Positions 9,667 through 17,817 of a stretch of DNA of 64,000 nt are shown here, in pieces. Below the pieces are notes generated by a model. The model did no database searches and was not told the origin of the DNA. It saw only the letters and a list, made by a program, of their open reading frames with translations. The stretch covers positions 124,001 through 188,000 of the forward strand of contig CALVYH010000001.1 of the NCBI GenBank assembly GCA_944372115.1, written 5' to 3'. The translations under genes and the position numbers were made by a program. The stretch comes from an uncultured Bacilli bacterium (GTDB lineage Bacteria; Bacillota_I; Bacilli_A; RFN20; CAG-826). Numbering within the stretch: the first letter of the stretch is position 1; each line of letters opens with the position of its first letter.

Positions 9667-10653
9667 ATGAAAAAAAGTGTTTTGATTTTAAGCGCGTTTT
9701 TAATTTCAACTTTAACAAGTTGCCACGCTTCTACTAATATTTATAATGAAAAATTTGATTATAAATTATTAATGCCTGTCGGTGCTCCAGCATTACCATT
9801 ATATATGGAAATATTAATGGAAGATAATGTTGAAACTACATCAACACCAACAACAATTCCACCTGAATTTTCTAATGAAAATTATGATTTTTTAGTTTTT
9901 GATTCTACTCAAGTAGCAAACATTTTAAAACAACAAGAAAACCCATTATATGAATTTAAACTTATGCTCACAGGTGGTAATTTTCATGTTTTAGGTTTTA
10001 ATAAAGAAGTTGGATCAACTCCGAACGAAGGAGAAAATATTTATTCTTTCCAAAAAACTGGTACAGCTAATAAAATGTTTGTTAATATTTATGGAAATAT
10101 TATTCCTGAAGAAAATTACTTTGATGCAGTTGGAAATTTACAAACTGAATTATTAAAATTAGATTCTAATTTTTCTATAGAAGGAGAAACAATCGATTGG
10201 GCTGTAATTAGTGAACCTCAATTAACTAATTTAATGTCTAAATGGTCTCAAAACGGAATAGATACTTCTAAAATTTTAGATATAAATTTGCAAAAAGCAT
10301 TTAAAGAAGCTAATGGCGATACTTATACATATGATTATGTACCTCAAGCAGCTTTATTTGTTAGAAAAGAATATGAAAAAGAAAATGAAGAAGTAGTTGA
10401 AAAAATCGTTGAAAGAATTAATAACGCTGTTAATGATGTTATTAATAATCCTGAAAATGTTGCGACAACAATCGATGAAAAATTTTCTGATCAAAATGAA
10501 CAAACAAGTACTTTTGGTTTTAATTCTACTTTAATAAAAAATGTTCAAAAAGATGGTAGAAATGGATTTGGTGTTGTTCCTACTTCAATTAATGAAATGA
10601 TGGATGAAACTGTAATTAACCAATTTTTATCTATCGTTAATCAAAATAAATAG
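9667..10653 (+). CDS. ABC transporter substrate-binding lipoprotein
   Basis: 328 residues with a lipoprotein signal: KKS, a hydrophobic stretch, and the lipobox ending TLTSC with Cys19 as lipid anchor. The mature part begins with KLLMPVGAPALPLYMEIL and resembles periplasmic-binding-fold proteins of the NMT1/sulfonate/nitrate group, mainly because its partner is a SsuC/TauC-type permease. The substrate cannot be told; a pyrimidine precursor, sulfonate or other small anion are all possible. AGAAGGG precedes the ATG. It lies between deoB and the permease, and no ATPase gene is nearby. Confidence 0.75.
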   Translation: MKKSVLILSAFLISTLTSCHASTNIYNEKFDYKLLMPVGAPALPLYMEILMEDNVETTSTPTTIPPEFSNENYDFLVFDSTQVANILKQQENPLYEFKLMLTGGNFHVLGFNKEVGSTPNEGENIYSFQKTGTANKMFVNIYGNIIPEENYFDAVGNLQTELLKLDSNFSIEGETIDWAVISEPQLTNLMSKWSQNGIDTSKILDINLQKAFKEANGDTYTYDYVPQAALFVRKEYEKENEEVVEKIVERINNAVNDVINNPENVATTIDEKFSDQNEQTSTFGFNSTLIKNVQKDGRNGFGVVPTSINEMMDETVINQFLSIVNQNK

Positions 10654-10659
10654 TAAAAT
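10654..10659 (+). promoter_or_regulatory. Candidate -10 box before the permease gene
   Basis: TAAAAT right after the lipoprotein stop, 6 bases before the permease ATG, which has no Shine-Dalgarno sequence. This could be an internal leaderless promoter or chance in AT-rich DNA. Confidence 0.2.
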
Positions 10660-10665
10660 ATACAA

Positions 10666-11418
10666 ATGAAAGAAAAAAATAAGAATAGTTGGAATATCGC
10701 TTTTGAATGGTTGGGTATCTTAACTATTCTTTTAATTTGGTTAATTTCTTCATCTTTATTAAATAAGATTTATTTGCCTACAATCGATGATACTTTTAAA
10801 GCTTTAATAAATCTTTTAACTTTAAAAAGTACGTACGAAGCTTTCGGATTAACTTTTATAAGAACAATAATTGCAATTATTGTTTCAATTTTTTTAGGTA
10901 TAATTTTCGGTCTTTTATCTGGATTATTTATTAAATCTAGAAAATTTTTAACTCCTTTTTTAAATTTAATGAGATTTATACCTATCCCATGTTTTATTTT
11001 TATTATTTCTTCAATATTTTCACCTAATATTTTTTCAATAATAATATCTTATATTGTAATTTTTCCACTTATTTATGAAGCTATTGTTGGAGGAGTTTTA
11101 AATATTGATGAAAATATTAAAAATAGCCTTAGAATAGAAGGATTTTATAGAGCGAATTCAATTTTTAAAGTAATATTACCTTTAACTTTTCCTTATTTAA
11201 ATGTTGCTATAATAAATTCGATTGGAATGGGTATAAAAATATCAGTAATGAGTGAAATTATAGTAGGAAGAAGTAGTATTTGGGGAATTGGTAGATTAAT
11301 TTATGTAGCAAATCAAAATGCAGATTATCCAATGATGTTTGCTATTGTTTTTATAATTGTAATTATCTTTATAATAATTGATGCTATATTATCGATTTTA
11401 AGAAAAAAAATTTCTTAA
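10666..11418 (+). CDS. ABC transporter permease, SsuC/TauC type
   Basis: 250-residue membrane protein with about six transmembrane helices. The binding-protein-dependent transport domain shows the cytoplasmic EAA loop as EAIVGGVLNIDENIKNSLRIEGFYRANSIFKVILP split over residues 145 to 180, the site where the ATPase would dock. It pairs with the lipoprotein directly upstream. The expected ATP-binding subunit is absent on both sides: a terminator follows and the next gene is unrelated. An ATPase encoded elsewhere or shared with another importer must be assumed if the system works. Confidence 0.85.
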   Translation: MKEKNKNSWNIAFEWLGILTILLIWLISSSLLNKIYLPTIDDTFKALINLLTLKSTYEAFGLTFIRTIIAIIVSIFLGIIFGLLSGLFIKSRKFLTPFLNLMRFIPIPCFIFIISSIFSPNIFSIIISYIVIFPLIYEAIVGGVLNIDENIKNSLRIEGFYRANSIFKVILPLTFPYLNVAIINSIGMGIKISVMSEIIVGRSSIWGIGRLIYVANQNADYPMMFAIVFIIVIIFIIIDAILSILRKKIS

Positions 11419-11443
11419 AAAAATAGAAGAAGTAGAAAATATG

Positions 11444-11480
11444 AAAAAAAGTCGAGAAAATTCGGCTTTTTTTCTTTTTT
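11444..11480 (+). terminator. Intrinsic terminator of the deoB-transporter operon
   Basis: The arms AAAAAAAGTCGA and TCGGCTTTTTTT pair around a 5-base loop (one G-U pair) and run into a long T tract. It lies 26 bases after the permease stop. Confidence 0.85.
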
Positions 11481-11543
11481 TATTAAGTTGTTCTATTAAT
11501 TTTTTTAAAAAAATAAAAATTTTTAGCATAAATTTTCATTTTC

Positions 11544-11558
11544 TAGCATTCTTGTATA
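11544..11558 (+). repeat. Repeated 15-bp element, copy A
   Basis: TAGCATTCTTGTATA, identical to copies at 50634 and on the - strand at 59866. It points toward the gene at 11604, 45 bases away, and is followed by GTGAAAGGG. Flanking TTTC and GAAA can pair weakly around it. Function unknown; see findings. Confidence 0.7.
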
Positions 11559-11603
11559 GTGAAAGGGTTTAGGTATGATTATTAATTTTAAGGAGGAATT
11601 ATC

Positions 11604-12134
11604 ATGGATTTTATTAACGCTTATCATTTATCAAGATGGACTTTATATGCTAAAAACGGAAATAAAAATATCGAAGAAACATTAAATAATGAATATAAAT
11701 CTCCATTACCTACAGTAAATTATCCGATTTTTAAAGGACAAATATTTCAATATGTTTCAAAATTTGATAAAAATAATAATCCTATTTTTAAATTGGCTTT
11801 ATCTTTAGAAGATAGTTTAAGTATAGATAATACAGTTTTTATTTGTCCTTTAGAAACATTTAATAAATTAAATAATAAAATAGATAAGAAAAAATTTATT
11901 GAAATAGGCTTATTACCATTAATTAGTAAAAATAATATTTTTTATGCTCGTTTAGAAGGAGCAAAGATGATTAATAAAAAGTTAATTAATCTGAAAGATA
12001 ATAAAGTTTTATCAAGAGGTTATGGACAATTAAGTATTGATCAAGTCGAAAGAATACAATTATATTACTTAAGATTAACTAATAATAAATTCGAAATGTT
12101 TCAGAAATATAAGAAAAATAACTATGTTTGTTAG
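11604..12134 (+). CDS. Hypothetical protein next to dif
   Basis: 176 residues, not recognised. AAGGAGGAA 7 bases before the ATG is the strongest ribosome binding site on the left arm, which supports a real gene. The protein is soluble-looking, rich in Asn, Lys and Leu, with no signal peptide, no membrane segment and one Cys near position 78 plus a C-terminal Cys. The segment SRGYGQLSIDQVERIQLYYL looks helical. It is isolated between a terminator and the dif-like site, and the 15-bp element shared with comEA lies upstream, which suggests shared control. No function is proposed. Confidence 0.7.
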   Translation: MDFINAYHLSRWTLYAKNGNKNIEETLNNEYKSPLPTVNYPIFKGQIFQYVSKFDKNNNPIFKLALSLEDSLSIDNTVFICPLETFNKLNNKIDKKKFIEIGLLPLISKNNIFYARLEGAKMINKKLINLKDNKVLSRGYGQLSIDQVERIQLYYLRLTNNKFEMFQKYKKNNYVC

Positions 12135-12234
12135 TAGTTTTTTAGTAGATATAGTGTTTATTTTTTGTGGAAAACTATAAATAGAATATTTTTAATAAAT
12201 CTATAATTAGGTTGATTGTTTATTATAAAAATAT

Positions 12235-12256
12235 CGATAGTTATCGTATTTTTTCT
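12235..12256 (+). terminator. Weak terminator candidate
   Basis: CGAT and ATCG pair around a 4-base loop, followed by TATTTTTT. The stem is short. It lies 100 bases after the unknown gene and just before the dif-like site. Confidence 0.3.
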
Positions 12257-12263
12257 CTTTTTT

Positions 12264-12291
12264 ATTTTACATAATATGTATTATACGAAGT
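12264..12291 (-). other. dif: dif-like chromosome dimer resolution site
   Basis: Read on the - strand the 28 bp consist of the arm ACTTCGTATAA, a 6-bp spacer TACATA and the arm TTATGTAAAAT. Compared with the B. subtilis dif site as I recall it, 24 of 28 positions agree. Coding strand flips exactly here: all genes to the left are +, nearly all to the right are -, as expected where the two replichores meet. An xerD gene lies 3.9 kb away. XerC/XerD would recombine here under FtsK control. Confidence 0.82.
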
Positions 12292-12322
12292 TAATTTTAT
12301 ATAAAAAAATTTGTACAAAAAA

Positions 12323-12928
12323 CTAATTTAAATAATATAAATACATATATTCACTTAAATAATTAGAATTACCTTTCTTATTTTTTAAAAATATTTTTGT
12401 TTCTTTTACCACTTCAATAAAACCTGTTTCGAAATTTTCCTTCATCATTTTAATCATATAGGATGAATCATAATTTCTAAGCGGATCTATTTTGTCTGCT
12501 GCAAATAAGATTTTTGAAATTATATTCATATTTGCATTACCAGTTGTATGAAATTTTATTGCTTCTAATATATCATTATCATCGATACCTAAATCGTTTT
12601 TAACCAAGTAAGCACCTACAAATGAATGATATGCATATTGTGGAAGATTTAAATATTCTTTAAAATTTTCTTTCATTATTTTGAATTCACTCTTTTCATC
12701 TTCGTATTTTCCAACATCATGTAATAATCCACAAATATAATATTTTAAAGGATTATCAAGTTTATTGCTTAAAGCAATCTCATACATTAAATTAGCAACA
12801 CTTAAAGAGTGTAAATAACGATTTTCTTTAAGTTTTTTACATAAATAACAATTTAAAAAAGGGTCAATATCAACTATTTTCCCTTTTTTTAATGCAAAAC
12901 GATATTTTTTAAAGCAAACTACTTCCAT
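12323..12928 (-). CDS. yqeK: HD-domain hydrolase, YqeK family (Ap4A hydrolase)
   Basis: 201 residues. The HD phosphohydrolase core is seen in RYLHSLSVANLMYEIA, GLLHDVGKYEDE, YAYHSFVGAYLV and the late Asp in ILFAADKIDPLR, giving the metal ligands of the YqeK family, which splits diadenosine tetraphosphate symmetrically into two ADP. The N terminus of about 30 residues precedes the domain. It ends the yqeG-yqeH-yhbY-yqeK run; nadD, which usually stands before yqeK, and rsfS, which usually follows, are both missing here. It begins 5 bases after yhbY. Confidence 0.85.
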   Translation of the reverse strand: MEVVCFKKYRFALKKGKIVDIDPFLNCYLCKKLKENRYLHSLSVANLMYEIALSNKLDNPLKYYICGLLHDVGKYEDEKSEFKIMKENFKEYLNLPQYAYHSFVGAYLVKNDLGIDDNDILEAIKFHTTGNANMNIISKILFAADKIDPLRNYDSSYMIKMMKENFETGFIEVVKETKIFLKNKKGNSNYLSEYMYLYYLN

Positions 12929-12933
12929 TTTAT

Positions 12934-13242
12934 CTATTTTAAAAGCGTAATATGATCTTTAGCTTCTTTATTTGGCCTATATAAAAGCAATGTATTGCCG
13001 ATATTATCAACAACTTCTGCTTTCAAAGATGAAACTAAGTCTAAAATTAATTCATTTTTAGAATCAATATCAGAAAATGAAGATTTTAAAAAGGAAATCT
13101 TGATCAATTCATATTTTATAAGGTAATTATCGATGTTTTTTAAAACATTACTGCTTAATGTTCCTTTTCCAATATTAAATTTTAAAATATTTCTTTCTAA
13201 AGCAATCTTTTTTAAATAAGTTTTATTTTTATTATTTAACAT
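12934..13242 (-). CDS. yhbY: YhbY/CRM-domain RNA-binding protein
   Basis: 102 residues forming one CRM domain, the fold of YhbY (YqeI), which associates with pre-50S ribosomal particles. It shows the starting KTYLKKIALERNILKFNIGKG with the conserved GKG turn (family GLxGLT region is divergent) and the ending VDNIGNTLLLYRP. An upstream in-frame codon would start inside yqeH at 13290, but the family begins at ML followed by KQRKYL-like residues, which fits the ATG at 13242. That ATG overlaps the yqeH end by 11 bases. Confidence 0.82.
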   Translation of the reverse strand: MLNNKNKTYLKKIALERNILKFNIGKGTLSSNVLKNIDNYLIKYELIKISFLKSSFSDIDSKNELILDLVSSLKAEVVDNIGNTLLLYRPNKEAKDHITLLK

Positions 13243-14362
13243 TTTTAAATTTTGCACGTGTTGTGTAAACGTACACTCCTTTTGGTACAAAAACTCTAAA
13301 TTTTTGATTGTTTCCTTTAAATTGAACCCAACCTAAACCCAATACACCAATATCTCTTTCACCGGTTTCAGTAATTTCAAAATCATAAACATCGAAATTA
13401 TTTAAATTTCTAAATTTAAATGAAGTATTTGTTTGATCACCATTTTTTAAAATAGAATCAAAGAATTTTAAAGCATCACCTCTTTTAGCTTTAATGGTTA
13501 TTTTTGGAGAAGCATAACAATGAACTGTCGTTTTTTCTTCGGTTAATTGTTGGATAAATGCTAACCCACCAATTGCTAAAGAAACTTTATCGTTTATATT
13601 GAATTTTCGATCTTCAATAGCTTTTTTAGGAACAATATAGTTAACAATTGGCTTTTCTAAAACACCCAATAAAGAATTATTAATAGGGAATCCTGGGACT
13701 TCATAAATATATGTTTTATCAGTAATTGGAATTTGGAATCCTCTTAAAGACGTATTTGGGAAAGTATATGTAACAATATATTTATTTGTTTTATTTTCAA
13801 AATTCTTTAAAATTTCACTAATTAAAGCAGATTTGCCACTCGTTGAAGAGCCAACAAAATAAACATCCCTACCTTCGCAATTAGCTCTAATAAGTTTTCT
13901 TAATTCATCAATATGATAATCGCTATTTATTGAAGTTAAAATTGTTTCTTTAACTTTTAAAGAAGAAACCCTTAAACGATGATTTACATATGAAATTAAT
14001 TGTTCATCTTCACTATCTTTTGGCATTAAATCACGTTTATTTGCAACAACAATAACATCTAAATCACTTAATAAACTTGTAGCTTCTGAAGGAAAACCAC
14101 CTTCAAAAGAAAAAAGATCAATAACATAAACAACTAAGGCATTCTTTTCTTTAATTGTTTTTAAAATACTCTTAAATTCATCATTTAAAACAATAATATT
14201 ATCTTCAGTTTTTTCTTCATTAAAACATTTATCACAAAGCAAAACACCATCAGGATATTTTTTTAAAATCAAAGACGTAATATATCCTTCTTTTTCTGGA
14301 CTTTCTGTTTGTAAAATTGCACCACAATGTGAGCATCTTTTAACCTTCTTTAGAATTGACAT
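13232..14362 (-). CDS. yqeH: Circularly permuted ribosome-assembly GTPase YqeH
   Basis: 376 residues. The N-terminal zinc motif has CSHC and CDKC pairs; the GTPase motifs come in permuted order, with NKRDLMPK (G4) near residue 110 and the P-loop GSSTSGKSALI (G1) near residue 170. G3 reads YEVPGFP, with Glu where many homologues have Asp. YqeH is needed for 30S subunit assembly. GGAGGG lies 8 bases before the ATG. The gene overlaps yqeG upstream by 23 bases and yhbY downstream by 11. Confidence 0.93.
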   Translation of the reverse strand: MSILKKVKRCSHCGAILQTESPEKEGYITSLILKKYPDGVLLCDKCFNEEKTEDNIIVLNDEFKSILKTIKEKNALVVYVIDLFSFEGGFPSEATSLLSDLDVIVVANKRDLMPKDSEDEQLISYVNHRLRVSSLKVKETILTSINSDYHIDELRKLIRANCEGRDVYFVGSSTSGKSALISEILKNFENKTNKYIVTYTFPNTSLRGFQIPITDKTYIYEVPGFPINNSLLGVLEKPIVNYIVPKKAIEDRKFNINDKVSLAIGGLAFIQQLTEEKTTVHCYASPKITIKAKRGDALKFFDSILKNGDQTNTSFKFRNLNNFDVYDFEITETGERDIGVLGLGWVQFKGNNQKFRVFVPKGVYVYTTRAKFKNVK

Positions 14363-14879
14363 AAATATCCCTCCAATCTTTGCAGAATATTGAATTTTTA
14401 AGCCTTTTTTTATAAATTAACTCGATTTTCTTATTAATTTTAGTAAAAAAACCGTTTTTATGGTCAATTTCATCAACATATAATGTCCTCATCCCTAAAC
14501 GATTTCCACATTTTATGTCAGTTAATAATTGATCACCGATAAAAAGGGAATTTGATATATCTATATTCATTTTTTTAATGAATTTTTTTGTTTTTGTTGT
14601 AAAAGGTTTAAATGATCTATAGATAAAATCCACCTTTAATATTTTAGCATATTTCGATACTCTTTTTTTATTATTATTACTACAAATTATTAAATTAATA
14701 TTATTTTTATTTAATTCTTTTACAAAGTCTATAACTTTTTGTGAAGGTGTTTTTTGAGTATATAAATCTAAAGTATTATCTAAATCACAAAAAATAAAAT
14801 TAACATTAATTTTTTTATAAAAATTGACGTCAATTTCAAATAGATTTTTTGCTTTAAAATTTGGAATAATCGATTTCAT
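14340..14879 (-). CDS. yqeG: HAD-family phosphatase YqeG
   Basis: 179 residues of the HAD superfamily IIIA. Motif I is FCDLDNTLDLY, motif II is LIICSNN, and motif III/IV is FIGDQLLTDIKCGNRLGMRT. The YqeG subfamily is a putative phosphatidylglycerophosphate phosphatase. It heads the yqeG-yqeH-yhbY-yqeK operon, the usual Firmicutes order. No Shine-Dalgarno sequence precedes the ATG; instead a perfect -10 box ends 7 bases upstream, so the mRNA may be leaderless. Confidence 0.88.
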   Translation of the reverse strand: MKSIIPNFKAKNLFEIDVNFYKKINVNFIFCDLDNTLDLYTQKTPSQKVIDFVKELNKNNINLIICSNNNKKRVSKYAKILKVDFIYRSFKPFTTKTKKFIKKMNIDISNSLFIGDQLLTDIKCGNRLGMRTLYVDEIDHKNGFFTKINKKIELIYKKRLKNSIFCKDWRDIYVNSKEG

Positions 14880-14886
14880 CTTTAAA

Positions 14887-14892
14887 ATTATA
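14887..14892 (-). promoter_or_regulatory. -10 box of the yqeG operon
   Basis: TATAAT on the - strand, 7 bases from the yqeG ATG. Transcription would start at or next to the A of the start codon. Confidence 0.6.
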
Positions 14893-15009
14893 AATGAGAA
14901 ATTGATAAAAATAAAGAAAAATTATAACTATTTTTTTACTATAAAAATACTAATTTTATACTAAATATCTAAAAATATAAAAAATTAAATTTTTTAATGA
15001 AAATATGAT

Positions 15010-15015
15010 TATAAT
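15010..15015 (+). promoter_or_regulatory. -10 box of the small membrane protein gene
   Basis: TATAAT exactly 7 bases before the ATG at 15023, without a Shine-Dalgarno sequence. Leaderless architecture. Confidence 0.55.
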
Positions 15016-15022
15016 ATTAAGC

Positions 15023-15247
15023 ATGAACGAAAATAAAAATTTAAAAATGAAAAATACAATAGCTAAAATTTTACAAATTGTTGGCTTATTTATAATGATT
15101 TTATCACAAATTTTAGCAATTCCTTTTTTAATAGCAACTATATGTTTAACTTATAAAAGAGAAGACGTTGATATGAATTATACTTTTTTTGAAACACTTC
15201 TTCTATCAATAATTTGTTTCATTTACATAATAATTAATTTTATTTAA
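15023..15247 (+). CDS. Small two-helix membrane protein
   Basis: 74 residues, not recognised. A short basic N terminus is followed by two hydrophobic segments, TIAKILQIVGLFIMILSQI with its continuation, and FFETLLLSIICFIYIIINF at the C terminus. An in-frame ATG at 15005 exists, but it overlaps the -10 box; the ATG at 15023 lies 7 bases behind TATAAT. The gene is one of few on the + strand of the right arm and its stop overlaps the parC end by 4 bases, tail to tail. No function is proposed. Confidence 0.5.
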   Translation: MNENKNLKMKNTIAKILQIVGLFIMILSQILAIPFLIATICLTYKREDVDMNYTFFETLLLSIICFIYIIINFI

Positions 15248-17817
15248 TCTCCCATATCATCAAAAATCGAAATTTGTTCATATTTTTCTTCATCCTCAAT
15301 ATTATTAGCGGATTGATTTTCATTGCTTTCAACAACATCTACTTTGAAAGATGAGTCTATTTTAGGAGTATCGAATTTAAAAAGATCTTTAATTTTGCGA
15401 TCATTTGGTATTTCATCAATATTTTTCTTACAATATTTATCAATTGGAGTTAAATGAAAATCGTTTAATTTAAAATTAAATAATACGTCATTATCATAAA
15501 TTCCATATAAATTTAACTCTTCATCCTTATTTTCAATCTTTTTATAATAAATTAATTTATGAGGATCGCTTTTAAATGATTTAAACACCATCTGAGTTGC
15601 ACCTAATCTTTTTGTTAAGGTCAAATTAGAAGTATCATAAAGTCGATACATGCCACCATCAGTCAAAAACATTATTTTCTCTTTTACATCTTTTTTTAAA
15701 GCTATTAAAGCTCTTAATTGTGAATTTCTAAGCGTTGAAATAGCTTTAATTCCGCTAGTTTTTAATCCAGTGGCAGTAATTTCTTGCTCGTTAAAGAAAG
15801 TAGCATTACCACTTTCAGTTAGAATCAAACAATCGCTATTATTAGTTAAAACCTCAACATCTGCAATTTCATCGTTTTTTAATAATTTCATGCATTGAAT
15901 AGGCTTAGAATATCTTTGAGCATAAAATTCACTTAATTTTGTCTTTTTAATTTGACCATTCCTACTAATTAAAGCAATCGAACAATCAATATTAAAATCA
16001 CTGACAATAATCGTTTTAATAATATATTCGCTTAAAGGTAAATTTATCATGTAATTGATGTGTTTTCCTTCATCTTTCCATTTATTTTCAAATATTTCAT
16101 GAGCAGGAATAAATAAATAATTACCCAAATTCGTAAAAGCCAAAATATAATCTAAAGACGAAATTAATTTAGCTAAAACAATAGAATCGCCATCTTTTAT
16201 ACCAGGAAGTTGTCCTTCGCAAGCTTTATAGGATTTAATAGAAGATCTTTTAATATATCCATCTTTAGTAACAACAACATAAAAATCTTCTTTTGCAATT
16301 AAATCACGTTTATTGATATTAATATTTTCAACTTTATCAGAAATTTCACTTCTTCTTTCCGAATTATAATTTTCAATAATGTTTTTTAAATCATCACTAA
16401 TATATTTCGTTAATTTTTCTTTTGAAGATAATAAAGAAGCGATTGTAGAAATTGTTTTTTCTAAATCTTTCTTCTCGTCTAAATATACTTGTACATCAGT
16501 ATGTGATAATTTATAAAGACGAATATTTAAAATAGCTTCAGCTTGATCTTCATTGAAACTATATTTTTCAATAAGTTTATTTTTTGCATCATCTTTATTA
16601 ACGCTATTTCTAATCAAAGCAATGATTTCATCTATAATCGAAATAGCTTTAATTAATCCATAAACAATATTCAATCTCTTTCTAGCTTTTGCTAAATCAA
16701 AAGAAAGAGCTTTTTTATTAACTGTTATTAAATGTTCGATATAAATATCTAAATAATCGATTAATGATAATGTTTTAGGATGATTATTACAGATCGCAAC
16801 AATATTTGCATTATAAGTAATTCTAAGATTGGTTTTCTTATAAAGATATTGAACAACTATTTTTGGATCGATATCTTTTTTTAATTCAATAACGATATTA
16901 ATATCATCTCCACTAGATAAGTCTTTTACATCGGTAATACCATTAACTTCTCTATCACGACGTATTTCATCAATAGAATGAACTAATTCTTGCTTTTCAA
17001 TTCCATAAGGAATTTCGCTAATAATGATTTGAGTTGAATCCGATAAAGTTTTAATCTCTAATTTAGACCCGATTTCAAATTTTCCTCTACCAGTTTCATA
17101 CATTTGACGAACACCACCATTATCATAAATTATTCCGCCAGTAGGAAAATCTGGTCCTTTTAAATGAACTAATAAATCATCTAATGTGCATTCAGGATTA
17201 TTAAGTCTTTCAATAACAGCATTACAAATTTCACCTAAATTATGTGGAGGAATTTCGGTTGCTAAACCTACAGCAATGCCTTTGCTTCCGTTTATAAATA
17301 AATTTGGAACATAACTAGGCAAAACAGTTGGCTCCAACTCTTCATCACTAAAATTAAGTGTAAAATCAACTGTATCTTTCTCAATATTTTTAACTAAAAG
17401 CATCGAATATTTCGATAATCTTGCTTCAGTATAACGATATGCAGCAGCTGGGTCTCCGTCAATCGAACCATTATTTCCTTGGAAATCAACTAAAATTTGG
17501 CTCATCTTCCAAGTTTGGGACATTCTTGTTAAAGCATCATAAATAGATGAATCACCATGAGGGTGAAATCTACCCATAACATCTCCGACAATTTTTGCAC
17601 ATTTTCTTGTAGGCTTGTCAAAAGTATTATTATTCGTAAACATCGAATAAATAATTCTTCTTTGAACCGGTTTTAAGCCATCTCTTGCATCTGGAATTGC
17701 TCTATCTTGAATGACATATTTTGCATAAATAGCAAAACGATCACTCATCAAATCATCGAGAGCTTGAGATACTATATTTTCAATAATTTGTGGAGTTTCT
17801 TTCTTTTTTGTAGCCAT
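15244..17817 (-). CDS. parC: DNA topoisomerase IV subunit A
   Basis: 857 residues. The breakage-reunion domain shows ALDDLMSDRFAIYAKYVIQDRAIPDARDGLKPVQRRI, then RKCAKIVGDVMGRFHPHGD and the catalytic Tyr in AAAYRYTEARLSKYSM. The C-terminal beta-pinwheel lacks an obvious GyrA box, and the partner and neighbour plsY match the parE-parC locus of Firmicutes, so ParC rather than GyrA. The tetramer ParC2ParE2 decatenates replicated chromosomes. The ATG overlaps the parE stop by one base (TAATG). The acidic C-terminal tail is family-variable. Confidence 0.9.
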   Translation of the reverse strand: MATKKKETPQIIENIVSQALDDLMSDRFAIYAKYVIQDRAIPDARDGLKPVQRRIIYSMFTNNNTFDKPTRKCAKIVGDVMGRFHPHGDSSIYDALTRMSQTWKMSQILVDFQGNNGSIDGDPAAAYRYTEARLSKYSMLLVKNIEKDTVDFTLNFSDEELEPTVLPSYVPNLFINGSKGIAVGLATEIPPHNLGEICNAVIERLNNPECTLDDLLVHLKGPDFPTGGIIYDNGGVRQMYETGRGKFEIGSKLEIKTLSDSTQIIISEIPYGIEKQELVHSIDEIRRDREVNGITDVKDLSSGDDINIVIELKKDIDPKIVVQYLYKKTNLRITYNANIVAICNNHPKTLSLIDYLDIYIEHLITVNKKALSFDLAKARKRLNIVYGLIKAISIIDEIIALIRNSVNKDDAKNKLIEKYSFNEDQAEAILNIRLYKLSHTDVQVYLDEKKDLEKTISTIASLLSSKEKLTKYISDDLKNIIENYNSERRSEISDKVENININKRDLIAKEDFYVVVTKDGYIKRSSIKSYKACEGQLPGIKDGDSIVLAKLISSLDYILAFTNLGNYLFIPAHEIFENKWKDEGKHINYMINLPLSEYIIKTIIVSDFNIDCSIALISRNGQIKKTKLSEFYAQRYSKPIQCMKLLKNDEIADVEVLTNNSDCLILTESGNATFFNEQEITATGLKTSGIKAISTLRNSQLRALIALKKDVKEKIMFLTDGGMYRLYDTSNLTLTKRLGATQMVFKSFKSDPHKLIYYKKIENKDEELNLYGIYDNDVLFNFKLNDFHLTPIDKYCKKNIDEIPNDRKIKDLFKFDTPKIDSSFKVDVVESNENQSANNIEDEEKYEQISIFDDMGD

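Noticed and set aside
12282-12293. loxP-like arm (TATACGAAGTTA)
   Set aside because: Only one arm is present with no partner at the right distance; the bases are part of the XerC-type arm of the dif site and its flank.
11419-12322. tRNA, 6S or other structured RNA near dif
   Set aside because: Inspected both sides of the unknown gene: no cloverleaf, no long stem and no conserved RNA motif beyond the terminators, the repeat and dif.
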